DNA of 64,000 bases. It comes from Ardenticatenaceae bacterium (lineage in GTDB: Bacteria > Chloroflexota > Anaerolineae > Promineifilales > Promineifilaceae). Shown piece by piece: positions 7,026-15,739 of the stretch. Within the stretch, counting starts at the first letter, position 1, and each line of letters begins with the position of its first letter. The stretch is from the NCBI GenBank assembly GCA_020634395.1, contig JACKBU010000011.1:1-64000 (forward strand), in the 5' to 3' direction. Both the position numbers and the translations under genes were made by a program. A model generated the notes under the pieces. That model was not told the origin of the DNA and ran no database searches. It was given only the letters and a program-made list of their open reading frames with translations.

Positions 7026-7523
7026 ATGGCGAGAATTTGGAAATTTGGTACAGACGTAGATACAGATCAGATTGTGCCGGGGCGGTATGCGCCCTATATG
7101 TTAAAGGAAGGCCAGGACGTGAAGGATTATGCCTTCATCGAGGCGCGGCCCGATTTTGCGCGTGTCGCGCAGCCGGGCGACGTGATCGTTGCCGGAGCGA
7201 ACTTTGGCTGCGGCTCCTCGCGGGAGTATGCGCCGGATGCCCTGCGGCGGCGGCAGATTGGGGCGATTATTGCGCCCAGTTTTGCGCGCATTTTTTTCCG
7301 CAACGCCATCAACCTGGGCATTCCCCTGTTTGAATCAACAGAGATACCAGAACTGGTGGGCGATGGGGAAGCGGTGGAAATGGACGTGGTGAACGGCCGT
7401 CTCATCACCCCGTCTGCTACCTACCAGCTGCCGCCGCTGCCCGATTTTGCCGCCGACGTGATTCGGGCGGGCGGGATTGTGCGTTATGTGCGAGAGAACG
7501 GCCGTTTCCCCGGCGAGCTTTAA
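7026..7523 (+). CDS. lysU: Homoaconitase small subunit
   Basis: A 165-residue swivel-domain subunit of the aconitase superfamily that completes the active site formed with the large subunit. VDTDQIVPGRY near the N-terminus and AGANFGCGSSREYAPDA in the centre are the family signatures. Three ATGs occur in frame at 7020, 7023 and 7026; the last is chosen because AAGGA at 7014-7018 is then 7 bp away. The final base lies 3 bp before a strong bidirectional terminator, so this gene closes the lysine transcript. Confidence 0.87.
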   Translation: MARIWKFGTDVDTDQIVPGRYAPYMLKEGQDVKDYAFIEARPDFARVAQPGDVIVAGANFGCGSSREYAPDALRRRQIGAIIAPSFARIFFRNAINLGIPLFESTEIPELVGDGEAVEMDVVNGRLITPSATYQLPPLPDFAADVIRAGGIVRYVRENGRFPGEL

Positions 7524-7525
7524 GG

Positions 7526-7563
7526 CAAAAAAAGCGGCCCGATTTCTCGGGCCGCTTTTTAGG
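7526..7563. terminator. Bidirectional terminator between lysU and sodA
   Basis: A GC-rich stem (AGCGGCCCGA with TCGGGCCGCT, loop TTTC) is bracketed by an A-run on the left and a T-run on the right. It can therefore terminate both the rightward lys cluster and the leftward sodA gene. Confidence 0.92.
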
Positions 7564-7592
7564 TTTAGCAGGTATCTTCCAAAAGGAAGAGA

Positions 7593-8291
7593 TCAGACGG
7601 GCATGGGTTTATACCAAGCTTCTTTTAGCTGGGTCCACTTTTCTTTGGCCCACTCGTCGGCCTTCACAAAGCCATTGTTGGTTTGCGCAGCTTTATAATT
7701 CCGGCTGACATAGTCCCAGTCGACCAGATTCCACCAGGCTTTAATGTATTCTGCACGCCGGTTCTGGTAGTGCAGGTAATACGCATGTTCCCAGACGTCC
7801 AGGCCCAACAGCGGAATCATGCCCTGGGATATGGGGCTGTCTTGATTGGGTGTACTCATCACCGCCAGGCCGTTATTGTTGGCAACAAGCCAGGCCCAGC
7901 CACTGCCGAATCGGCCGGTCGCCGCGTTGGTAAATTCTTTCTGGAAATCGGCAAAAGAGCCAAAGGCTTTGTTGATGGCATCTGCCAGGTTGCGGTCTGG
8001 TTCGCCGCCGCCGTTGGCTTTCATGGAGGGCCAGAACATGGAGTGGTTGGCATGTCCGCCGCCGTTATTGCGCACGGCCGTGCGAATATCCGCCGGCACG
8101 CTGTCCAAATCGGCCAATAACTCCATCACCGTCTTCTTTTGCAGGTCAGGGTGATTTTCCAGAGCGGCGTTCAGTTTGTTTACATATCCCTGGTGGTGTT
8201 TGTCGTGGTGGATGCTCATAGTGCGGGCGTCAATGTAGGGTTCCAGTGCGCTGACGTCATACGGTAGTTGGGGTAGTTCAAAAGTCATCAT
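7593..8291 (-). CDS. sodA: Superoxide dismutase (Mn/Fe family)
   Basis: A 232-residue cytoplasmic dismutase converting superoxide to hydrogen peroxide and oxygen. Metal ligands are visible in MSIHHDKHHQGY (first histidine), NHSMFW (second histidine), and GLDVWEHAYYLHYQN (aspartate and last histidine). The central NNGGGHANHS pattern is typical of the Mn-type branch, although metal choice cannot be fixed from sequence alone. Two adjacent ATGs (8291 and 8288) follow AGGAG at about 8296-8300. It is transcribed convergently with the lysine cluster and alone on its strand. Confidence 0.95.
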   Translation of the reverse strand: MMTFELPQLPYDVSALEPYIDARTMSIHHDKHHQGYVNKLNAALENHPDLQKKTVMELLADLDSVPADIRTAVRNNGGGHANHSMFWPSMKANGGGEPDRNLADAINKAFGSFADFQKEFTNAATGRFGSGWAWLVANNNGLAVMSTPNQDSPISQGMIPLLGLDVWEHAYYLHYQNRRAEYIKAWWNLVDWDYVSRNYKAAQTNNGFVKADEWAKEKWTQLKEAWYKPMPV

Positions 8292-8793
8292 ACATCTCCT
8301 TTTTAACTATGGGGGGAACAAAGGTGAAAACAGGAATTGTTAAAGGGGCGTCAGGCAGCAACGCGAAACAGTCGGCAGCCGGACTCTAAACTCCAAGGTT
8401 GGTCCACGAGGTAGATATTGGTTGATCAACAATGGGTGCAGCGTGGGGCGAAACGATTGGGTCGTTGCCTGATGCGTTTAAGACACAATTTCATTATAGG
8501 CAATCTGCATATGCTTCGCCAGCAAAACGGCCGTCTACCCATATCCCTCTAATCCTACCCATCTGGGCTGGCCTTGCGGTCGCCGTTCCTACTCATGACA
8601 CCTGACATATCGCCCGTATGACACCTGTCACCTGACATCCAAACGGTCCTGGTAGACACTTTAGGTTGCACTTATAAGCAGCCGCCATGGCATCACGGCG
8701 GCTCCAAACCACAACATCCCACGAATCTCACCGGCCGCCAGACATTTCTACCATTCGGCGACCAAAATCAAGAAAGGATGACAGGAGATTAAC
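8292..8793. other. Intergenic region between sodA and the malic enzyme
   Basis: About 500 bp carrying the divergent upstream regions of sodA and the malic enzyme gene. It holds one ACGGCCGT motif near 8527, short direct repeats of ATGACACCTG around 8595-8635, and a 7-bp hairpin (AGCCGCC/GGCGGCT) at about 8680-8703 in the malic enzyme leader. No open reading frame looks real. Confidence 0.6.
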
Positions 8794-11304
8794 ATGTCCG
8801 CAAAGGAAATTACTGAAAGTGAAGGTATCGCCTACCGGCGGCGCAATGCCGGTTTGATTGGTGTGCGCAGCAAAGTACAGATGCGCGATAACGTCATGCT
8901 CAGCCTCGTCTATACCCCCGGCGTGGCCGAGCCATGCCTGGAAATCGAGCGCGATCCCAAACGTTCTTTCGATGTAACCTGCCGTGGCAATACCATCGCC
9001 ATCGTTTCTGATGGATCCTCGGCTTTTGCCCTGGGCAACATTGGACCGGAGGCCATCCTGCCTGTTTTGGAAAGTAAAGCAGTCATCATGAAGACCTTTG
9101 CGGGCGTTGATGCGCTGCCGATTGCCCTCAAGACCGAAGGCATTGAAGATATGGTAGACACCATTCTCAACCTCAGCCCCACGTTCGGGGCCATCAGTCT
9201 GGAAGACATCGCTTCCCCCAAGGGGCTGGCAATTGCTAACCGGTTGGAACATTCTCTCTACATTCCTGTCGTCAACAACCATCGCGAAGGAGTGGCTATC
9301 GGCGTGCTGGCCGGACTGATCAATGCCGCCAAGGTTGTAGGCAAAGATTTGCGCGAAATGCGCATTGTGATCAATGGCGCCGGTTCAGCCGGGTTGGGCA
9401 CAGCCACAATCTTGCGCCAGTATGGCGTAAAGGACGTGATCGTCTGTGACCGGCACGGAGCTATCTACCTCTACCGCCCGCTGGGTATGAACTGGGCCAA
9501 GTGGGAAATCGCCCAAAACAGCAATCCTCGCCATGAAAAAGGCAATCTGGCTGACGTGCTGAAGGGCGCTGATGCCTTCGTGGGGTTCGCACCGGGCAGC
9601 GGCGTGGTGCTGCCAGAAGTGAAGCACATGGCCGAATCGCCCATCTTGTTTACGCTGGCTTCGCCGCTGGAATTTACGCCGCGGGAAGCGCGCCAGGCAG
9701 GAGCCGCCGTTGTGGCGACAGCCCATTCCAGCTACCGCAATCAACTGGATATTACGACCGTGCTGCCGGGTGTCTTCCGCGGCTTGTTGGATGTGCGGGC
9801 TTCTGGTTTTCCGCCCTCTACCCAAATTGCCGCGGCGCAGGCCATTGCCGGCATCATCCCGGACAATGAACTGCACGCTGATTACATTTATCCCAAGGTC
9901 ATTGATTACGCTGTGGCTCCGGCTGTGGCGGCGGCTGTAGCGGCCGACATCATTGCCAATGATCTAGCGAAGCGGCCGGAAGTGGACCCGACGGCCGTGG
10001 CGGAGCGTACCCGCCGCTTTGTCTACGAAGGGCGCCTGCCCGTACCACCTAAATCCGACAAACCCATGACTGTGGCCGAAGAGTCGCTGGAACTGCACGA
10101 TCGCTACCAGGGCCTGCTGGAAATCACTAGCAAGGTACCGGTGAAAGACGAGCATATTCTGAAGATGTTCTATCTGGTGCCCAATGCCATGGAACCGGCG
10201 GAAATTATTACCAAGGATCCGTCACAGTTGTTTGAGCTGACGCCGCGCGGCAATCTGGTAGGGGTGGTGAGCGACGGCACGGCCGTTCTCGGTTTAGGCA
10301 ACATCGGCGCGCGCGCTGCCCTGCCGGTGATGGAAGGTAAGGCGATTTTATTCCACACCTTCGCCGGGGTGGAAGCGTTCCCCATCTGCCTGAACACCCA
10401 GGACCCGGACCAGATTATCGACATTGTGAAGCGGCTGGAACCGACCTTTGGCGGCATTAATCTGGAAGACATCAGCGCGCCGCGCTGCTTCTACATCGAG
10501 CAAAAGCTGCGCGAGGAGACGGATATTCCGATTTTCCACGATGACCAGCACGGCACGGCCGTTGTCGTATTGGCCGGCATCATGAACGCCTGTCGCCTGA
10601 CCGGCAAAGACCTGCGCGACCTTTCTTTTGTCGTCAACGGGGCCGGGGCCTCGGCCATCGCCGTTACCAAGCTGCTCATGTCCATGGGCCTGCAAAACGT
10701 CGTGATGCTGGACAGCAAGGGCGCCATCTACAAAGGGCGCAAAGACCTGAACTGGATTAAAGAAGAAATGGCCGAAGTGACCAACCTGGACAAGGTGAAA
10801 GGTGACCTGGCCAAAGCAGTGAAAGGCCGCGACGTTTTCATTGGTCTGTCGGTGGCCGGAGCGCTAAAGCCAGAAATGGTGAAAACAATGGCACCCGATC
10901 CGTTCATCTTCGGCCTGGCGAATCCTACACCGGAAATCATGCCCGACCTGGCTCTGGAAGCGGGCGCTTGTATCGTTGCCACGGGCCGCAGCGATCTGCC
11001 CAATCAGGTAAACAACTCTCTGGCCTTCCCGGGCATCTTCCGTGGGGCGCTGGATACCCGCGTGCGCAACATCACCGACGAAATGAAGGTGGCGGCGGCG
11101 CAGGCCATCGCCGGATTGGTGAGCGACAAGGCGTTACGGCCAGACTGGATCATTCCCAAGGGCACGGATTTTTCCGTCGCTCCGGCGGTGGCGGAGGCTG
11201 TGGCGCGCAAGGCTATTGAAACCGGTATGGCTCGCACAAAGGTGGACCCGGCGGCCATCGCCCAGAAAGTGCGTCATTTTGTTTATGAAGAGCGCGACAT
11301 CTAA
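8794..11304 (+). CDS. Tandem-duplicated malic enzyme (two fused domains)
   Basis: An 836-residue protein made of two malic-enzyme-like halves (about 1-415 and 425-836), each with substrate and Rossmann NAD(P) domains. Malic enzyme converts malate to pyruvate and CO2. The N-terminal half keeps YTPGVAEPCL and LEDIASP but has VNNHREG near residue 160 where active enzymes have FHDDQHG, so metal ligands are missing. The C-terminal half has intact LEDISAP, FHDDQHGTAVV near residue 580 and the Rossmann VVNGAGAS, but YLVPNAMEP replaces YTPGVAEPC. AGGAG precedes the ATG. It is single-cistron, bounded by a terminator, upstream of fumarase. Whether both halves, one, or a composite site is active is open. 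Confidence 0.87.
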   Translation: MSAKEITESEGIAYRRRNAGLIGVRSKVQMRDNVMLSLVYTPGVAEPCLEIERDPKRSFDVTCRGNTIAIVSDGSSAFALGNIGPEAILPVLESKAVIMKTFAGVDALPIALKTEGIEDMVDTILNLSPTFGAISLEDIASPKGLAIANRLEHSLYIPVVNNHREGVAIGVLAGLINAAKVVGKDLREMRIVINGAGSAGLGTATILRQYGVKDVIVCDRHGAIYLYRPLGMNWAKWEIAQNSNPRHEKGNLADVLKGADAFVGFAPGSGVVLPEVKHMAESPILFTLASPLEFTPREARQAGAAVVATAHSSYRNQLDITTVLPGVFRGLLDVRASGFPPSTQIAAAQAIAGIIPDNELHADYIYPKVIDYAVAPAVAAAVAADIIANDLAKRPEVDPTAVAERTRRFVYEGRLPVPPKSDKPMTVAEESLELHDRYQGLLEITSKVPVKDEHILKMFYLVPNAMEPAEIITKDPSQLFELTPRGNLVGVVSDGTAVLGLGNIGARAALPVMEGKAILFHTFAGVEAFPICLNTQDPDQIIDIVKRLEPTFGGINLEDISAPRCFYIEQKLREETDIPIFHDDQHGTAVVVLAGIMNACRLTGKDLRDLSFVVNGAGASAIAVTKLLMSMGLQNVVMLDSKGAIYKGRKDLNWIKEEMAEVTNLDKVKGDLAKAVKGRDVFIGLSVAGALKPEMVKTMAPDPFIFGLANPTPEIMPDLALEAGACIVATGRSDLPNQVNNSLAFPGIFRGALDTRVRNITDEMKVAAAQAIAGLVSDKALRPDWIIPKGTDFSVAPAVAEAVARKAIETGMARTKVDPAAIAQKVRHFVYEERDI

Positions 11305-11322
11305 TTAGGATGTTAGCTAACG

Positions 11323-11361
11323 AGACCCGAAGGGATGCCGCAAGCCCTTCGGGTCTTTTTT
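11323..11361 (+). terminator. Rho-independent terminator after malic enzyme
   Basis: Arms 11323-11334 (AGACCCGAAGGG) and 11345-11356 pair perfectly around a 10-base loop and run into seven T residues at 11355-11361. Confidence 0.93.
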
Positions 11362-11514
11362 ATTCCGAGCCGAGGCTCGTTGGTTGCGCAGATTGGGCAG
11401 GGAATAAGGGGGAAACGGCCGTTTCCACTGGCATTCCCCTCCCTTTTGATGCATCATAGAGATTGGCAGTACATTATTTCAGCACAAGTTTCCATTGCAA
11501 ACGGAGGCCCATCT

Positions 11515-12408
11515 ATGGAGTACAAATCCCTCGATTTAACCGACCACTTTGTAGAATTGATCCGCCGCGCCGCCACTCAGCTTCCCCAGGACATGCGCCA
11601 GGCGCTCCGGCAGGCCAAAGGCCAGGAAGAACCAGGCTCCGCCGCCGAAGGTGCGCTCGACACCATCTTGCTGAACGTGGACATCGCGGAAAAGAACAGC
11701 ACCCCTATCTGCCAGGATACCGGCACGCCCATTTTCGAAATTCAATACCCCGTCGGCGTTTCCACGCGTAAACTTGCAGACCAGATTCGGCAGGCGGCGG
11801 CCATCGCCACGCAGCGCAATTACCTGCGTCCCAACGCAGTAGACACCATCACCGGCAAAAACAGCGGCGATAACACCGGCGAAGATTTTCCCACCATGCA
11901 CTTTCATGAATGGGATGAAGAAACCATCCACGTCGATTTGCTGCTGAAGGGCGGGGGCTGCGAAAATGTCTCCACGCAGTATAAACTGCCCGACGCTTCC
12001 CTGGGCGCAGGACGTGATCTGGAAGGCGTCCGACGCGTCGTGTTGGATGCTGTGCATCAGGCACAGGGCAAGGGCTGCGGTCCTGCCGTATTGGGTGTCG
12101 CTATCGGCGGCGACCGCGGCTCTGGGTATCTCAAGTCCAAGCAGCAGTTGTTCCGCCAGTTAGACGATACCAATCCCGACCCGCAGCTTGCGGCGCTGGA
12201 GGAGCGCATCTACAACGAAGCCAACGAACTGGGCATTGGGCCGATGGGCTTCGGCGGCAAAACGACGGCGCTGGGCGTAAAAATCGCGGCGCAGCACCGC
12301 CTGCCAGCCAGCTATTTTGTTTCGGTGGCTTATATGTGTTGGGCCAACCGGCGCGCCAGTATGGATATTGAACTCAATGATGAAGGGCTGGAGGTGAGCT
12401 ATGCCTGA
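11515..12408 (+). CDS. Class I fumarate hydratase, alpha (N-terminal) subunit
   Basis: A 297-residue subunit of an oxygen-sensitive [4Fe-4S] hydro-lyase interconverting fumarate and malate. Cluster cysteines are visible in TPICQDTGTP, KGGGCENVS and GKGCGPAVLG, and the GGDRGSGYLKSKQQL and GPMGFGGKTTALGVK segments are family hallmarks. GGAGG at 11503-11507 supports the ATG at 11515; the upstream in-frame extension crosses the preceding terminator. It overlaps the beta subunit by 8 bp. L-tartrate dehydratase is a related alternative, but the neighbouring malic enzyme favours fumarase. Confidence 0.9.
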   Translation: MEYKSLDLTDHFVELIRRAATQLPQDMRQALRQAKGQEEPGSAAEGALDTILLNVDIAEKNSTPICQDTGTPIFEIQYPVGVSTRKLADQIRQAAAIATQRNYLRPNAVDTITGKNSGDNTGEDFPTMHFHEWDEETIHVDLLLKGGGCENVSTQYKLPDASLGAGRDLEGVRRVVLDAVHQAQGKGCGPAVLGVAIGGDRGSGYLKSKQQLFRQLDDTNPDPQLAALEERIYNEANELGIGPMGFGGKTTALGVKIAAQHRLPASYFVSVAYMCWANRRASMDIELNDEGLEVSYA

Positions 12409-13012
12409 GTTAACAACCCCTATTTCCGATGAAGACATCCGCAGTTTGAAGGCGGGCGATACCGTTTATTTGAATGGCGTCATCGTTACCGGGCGTGACG
12501 CAGCCCACAAATTTATGATCGAACATTTTATCAAGCAGCCAGTCCAGGGCGACGAAGTGGAACTGTATGAAGAACTGAAAAAACTCCTGGACGGTGGTGT
12601 GATCTACCACTGCGGCCCGGTGGTGAAGACCCACGAGGACGGCTCCTACTCTTTTGTGGCTGCTGGTCCAACCACCAGCATTCGCGAAGAGGTGTATCAG
12701 GCGGACGTAATCCGCCACTTTAACTTGAAAGGGGTCATCGGTAAGGGCGGCATGGGAAGCAAAACGTTGCAAGCCTGCCAGGAACAGCCGGCTGTGTACC
12801 TGCATGCCATTGGCGGTGCAGCCAGCTTCATTGCCCAATCGGTGAAAGAAGTGCTGGGCGTTTATAAGCTGGAGTTTGGGGTGCCGGAAGCCATGTGGGT
12901 GATCCGGGTGGAGAAGTTCCCCGTTGTGGTGACGATGGACAGCCACGGCACGAGCCTGCACGCCACCATCGAAGCACAGTCCAAAGAAAAATTGGCGGAG
13001 TTGATCGGCTGA
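12401..13012 (+). CDS. Class I fumarate hydratase, beta (C-terminal) subunit
   Basis: A 203-residue swivel-type subunit pairing with the preceding alpha subunit. Family signatures include LNGVIVTGRDAAHK, IYHCGPVV, AAGPTTSIRE, GVIGKGGMGSKT and VYLHAIGGAAS. The 8-bp overlap with the alpha gene indicates translational coupling and one operon. Together with malic enzyme it forms a fumarate-malate-pyruvate route. Confidence 0.91.
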   Translation: MPELTTPISDEDIRSLKAGDTVYLNGVIVTGRDAAHKFMIEHFIKQPVQGDEVELYEELKKLLDGGVIYHCGPVVKTHEDGSYSFVAAGPTTSIREEVYQADVIRHFNLKGVIGKGGMGSKTLQACQEQPAVYLHAIGGAASFIAQSVKEVLGVYKLEFGVPEAMWVIRVEKFPVVVTMDSHGTSLHATIEAQSKEKLAELIG

Positions 13013-13088
13013 AGTTGAACGATTGGAGATAAAAGTAAAGATTGAAGGTGGGCAGACATCTGGTCTTTAGGCTTTTCTGGAGGAAAGG

Positions 13089-14078
13089 ATGAACAAAGTA
13101 CGATGGGGTCTGGTTTCTACGGCGAATATCAACCGGCGCTTAATACCGGCCATTCGGGCGTCGGAGAGGGGAGCGTTAACGGCCGTTGCCAGCCGCTCCC
13201 TTGATTCTGCCCGATCTTACGCGGACAAGTGGGAAATTCCTCATGCCTTTGGCAGCTACGAAGCCATGCTCGACTCCGACGAAGTGGATGCGGTCTACAT
13301 CAGCCTGCCCAACCACATGCATGCCGAATGGACGATTTACGCCCTGGAGCACGGCAAACATGTGCTGTGCGAAAAGCCATTCGCCCTGACGATAGATGAA
13401 GTGGACGCCATGATCGACGCCAGCCAGCGCACCGGCAAGCGGCTGGCGGAAGCGTTCATGTACCGCCACCACCCGCAGGCCAAGATTGTGAAGGCATGGA
13501 TGACCGACGGCCGTCTCGGTGAAGTGACTATCTTGCGCGGCGCGTTTGACTTCGCCATGTCCGATCCGCAAACCAACGTGCGCATGAAGCCGGAATGGGG
13601 CGGCGGCAGTCTGTGGGATGTGGGCGTGTACCCCATGAGCTACGCGCAAAATTTGATGGGATGCACACCCGATAAGGTGTATGGCAACCAGTGGGTCGGC
13701 GCATCCGGCGTCGATGAAGTATTTGCCGGACAAATGCACTACGCCAACGGCGTGATGGCCCAGTTTACCTGTGCCTTTCGCTCGCCGTTTTACACTTTTT
13801 TTGAGATTGTGGGGACGAAAGGGCGGCTGCTGGTAACACGGCCGTTTGTCGGTCCGCAAGACGGCACGGTCACTTTCTATCCGGCCGATGGCGCGCCGCA
13901 ATCCCTTGCCGTGCCCGACGTAGAGTTGTATCTGGGCGAAGTGGAGGATATGAACACGGCCGTCCTCGAAGGCGCGCCCAACTTTTTGACCCTGGCGGAA
14001 AGCCGGGACCACGTACGCACCGTTCTGGCTTTGTACGAATCGGCGCGGCACGGCAAAGCGGTTTACCTGGCGGATTAA
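13089..14078 (+). CDS. Gfo/Idh/MocA family NAD(P)-dependent oxidoreductase
   Basis: A 329-residue dehydrogenase with an N-terminal Rossmann domain (WGLVSTANIN) and the family lysine in HVLCEKPFAL, near residue 95. The C-terminal alpha/beta domain contains GGGSLWDVGVYP, where aspartate and the region around it are usual for sugar or inositol dehydrogenases. The substrate cannot be assigned; most relatives act on sugars or cyclitols. GGAGGAAAGG directly precedes the ATG. It stands between fumarase and a 52-bp perfect palindrome that separates it from convergent genes. Confidence 0.88.
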   Translation: MNKVRWGLVSTANINRRLIPAIRASERGALTAVASRSLDSARSYADKWEIPHAFGSYEAMLDSDEVDAVYISLPNHMHAEWTIYALEHGKHVLCEKPFALTIDEVDAMIDASQRTGKRLAEAFMYRHHPQAKIVKAWMTDGRLGEVTILRGAFDFAMSDPQTNVRMKPEWGGGSLWDVGVYPMSYAQNLMGCTPDKVYGNQWVGASGVDEVFAGQMHYANGVMAQFTCAFRSPFYTFFEIVGTKGRLLVTRPFVGPQDGTVTFYPADGAPQSLAVPDVELYLGEVEDMNTAVLEGAPNFLTLAESRDHVRTVLALYESARHGKAVYLAD

Positions 14079-14109
14079 AGACGGCCGTCCTCGTTCAAAA
14101 GCCGACAAC

Positions 14110-14161
14110 AAACGCAACGACGCCTTGAGAAACGGCCGTTTCTCAAGGCGTCGTTGCGTTT
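14110..14161. terminator. 52-bp perfect palindrome (bidirectional terminator)
   Basis: Bases 14110-14135 and 14136-14161 are exact reverse complements with no spacer. The centre is AAACGGCCGTTT, the motif repeated across the window. It lies between convergent genes ending at 14078 and 14181. An intrinsic terminator is likely by position, although only short T/A runs flank the stem. Confidence 0.8.
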
Positions 14162-14180
14162 AGCAGGGCCGCAGTGGTTC

Positions 14181-15593
14181 TCAGCGGGCCGGAGGGATGT
14201 TAAAGCCGGAGCGCAGGCGGTTTTCCGGGTCGTATTGGGCTTTAAGCTGCATTAACCGGGAGTACTTCTCCACCGGATATGCTTCCTGCACACGCTGCCG
14301 CGATTCACCGCCTTCCAGAAAGTTCATATACACGCCGGCCAGCCAGGGCTGCAAAGCCAGCTTAAACTCGTTGACAAACTGAGACAGCGCCTCATGAACT
14401 TCCGGTGTCGGCGTTACGCCAACAAGTTGCAGCAGCAGGGTTTCCTGGCGATGCCCATAAGCGTTGGCGGCTGCATCCATTCGTGCGATGGCGCCGCCGG
14501 CATGCCGCACTTCGGCAAAAATCAGCGGGCTGGGACCGTTGTGCGGGGCAGCGCGGTCGATGATCGTGTCGATCACGTCGTCGTGTAGTTCGCGCAGCCA
14601 GGCGCCGCTGCTAAGTCCGGGCAGCGGATCCACGGGGTCGTTGCTGATGGTGGCTACGGCGCTGAAAGGCATGGTTTTGAAGTCGTCGAGCAGCGGCGCG
14701 CGCCAGTCGCGCCAGAAGCGGAGCAGGGCTTCGCCTTCGTCGGCCGGGCCGCAGTAGCAGCCGCGCACCATCACGAAGGATTTCCCGCGGATGACTTCGG
14801 GCATATCGGGGATGGGGGGGAAATTCATGATGAGCACGGAAGACGTCAGCTCGTCGGGGGCCACGGCCGTCCATTCGCGGAAACGGGCCATCACCTCGTG
14901 GGCCATGTCCACCGGGTAAAAGAGATTGCCGCCGTAGACCGTGGTTACCGGGTAGAGCCGGATTTCCATGCCGGTGACGATGCCCAGGCCGCCGCCGCCG
15001 CCGCGCATCCCCCAAAAGAGGTCGCTGTTTTCGGTGGCACTGACGCGCAGCAAACGGCCGTCTACCGTCACCACCTCGAAATAGTTCACGCTGTCGGCAG
15101 ACAGCCCGTATTTACGGCCCAGCCAGCCAAAACCGCCGCCCAGCGTGTAACCCACCACGCCTACGTCTGGCGAAGAGCCGAGCAGCGGCGCGAGGCCAAA
15201 AGGTTGGGTGGCCTGCAAAACCATACCCCACTTGGCTCCGGCTTCTACCCAGGCTGTCTGGGCAGCGCCGTTAACGCGCACGGCCGTCATGGGTGACGTG
15301 AGGATGAGCATGTTTTCGTCGGCCATGCTGATGATGCCGTGACCGGTGGACTGCACAGAGATGCCCAGGCCGGCTTCGGCGGCGAACTGCACGGCCGTTT
15401 GCACATCGGCAGCGGTGTGGGCCGCCACAATGACGGCCGGATGTTGGTCCACCGCCAGGTTAAACCCGCGGCGGGCGGTATCGTACTGAGGGTCTTGCGG
15501 TGTAATCACGGTCCCAGAAATCTGGTTAGCCAGCTGCTGCCAGCGGCTGCCATCGGTGGCGAACCCAATCAACGGATTTGCTAAAGTGTCCAT
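14181..15593 (-). CDS. FAD-linked oxidase (berberine-bridge / PCMH type)
   Basis: A 470-residue flavoprotein. The N-terminal PCMH FAD domain holds STGHG at about residues 82-86 with His85, the usual site of covalent FAD attachment, and YTLGGGFGWLGRKYGL near 149-164. The residue that is cysteine in bicovalent relatives is Ser165 here, so FAD is probably attached once. The C-terminus ends with YDPENRLRSGFNIPP, the berberine-bridge domain signature. Relatives oxidise sugars, alkaloids or polyphenols; substrate unknown. The start at 15593 is set by AGGAGA just upstream. There is no signal peptide. It is the second gene of a minus-strand pair after an FW/SdrD lipoprotein. Confidence 0.85.
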   Translation of the reverse strand: MDTLANPLIGFATDGSRWQQLANQISGTVITPQDPQYDTARRGFNLAVDQHPAVIVAAHTAADVQTAVQFAAEAGLGISVQSTGHGIISMADENMLILTSPMTAVRVNGAAQTAWVEAGAKWGMVLQATQPFGLAPLLGSSPDVGVVGYTLGGGFGWLGRKYGLSADSVNYFEVVTVDGRLLRVSATENSDLFWGMRGGGGGLGIVTGMEIRLYPVTTVYGGNLFYPVDMAHEVMARFREWTAVAPDELTSSVLIMNFPPIPDMPEVIRGKSFVMVRGCYCGPADEGEALLRFWRDWRAPLLDDFKTMPFSAVATISNDPVDPLPGLSSGAWLRELHDDVIDTIIDRAAPHNGPSPLIFAEVRHAGGAIARMDAAANAYGHRQETLLLQLVGVTPTPEVHEALSQFVNEFKLALQPWLAGVYMNFLEGGESRQRVQEAYPVEKYSRLMQLKAQYDPENRLRSGFNIPPAR

Positions 15594-15739
15594 TTGTTTG
15601 TTTATCTCCTGGTCAAGTAATTTTCCACAGTGTAACCGGCGGCCCGTTTGGCAAACGTTTGAGCGGGCGTTTGTGCTGGCCAAATTTGGGATTTGCCCGG
15701 TTTTGGTTTTGATTGCAGCCAGCGTGGGGCATTTCTTGC

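Noticed and set aside
8653..8680. Promoter TAGACA / TATAAG before the malic enzyme
   Set aside because: The spacing of 14 bp is below the usual 16-18 bp and the boxes are weak.
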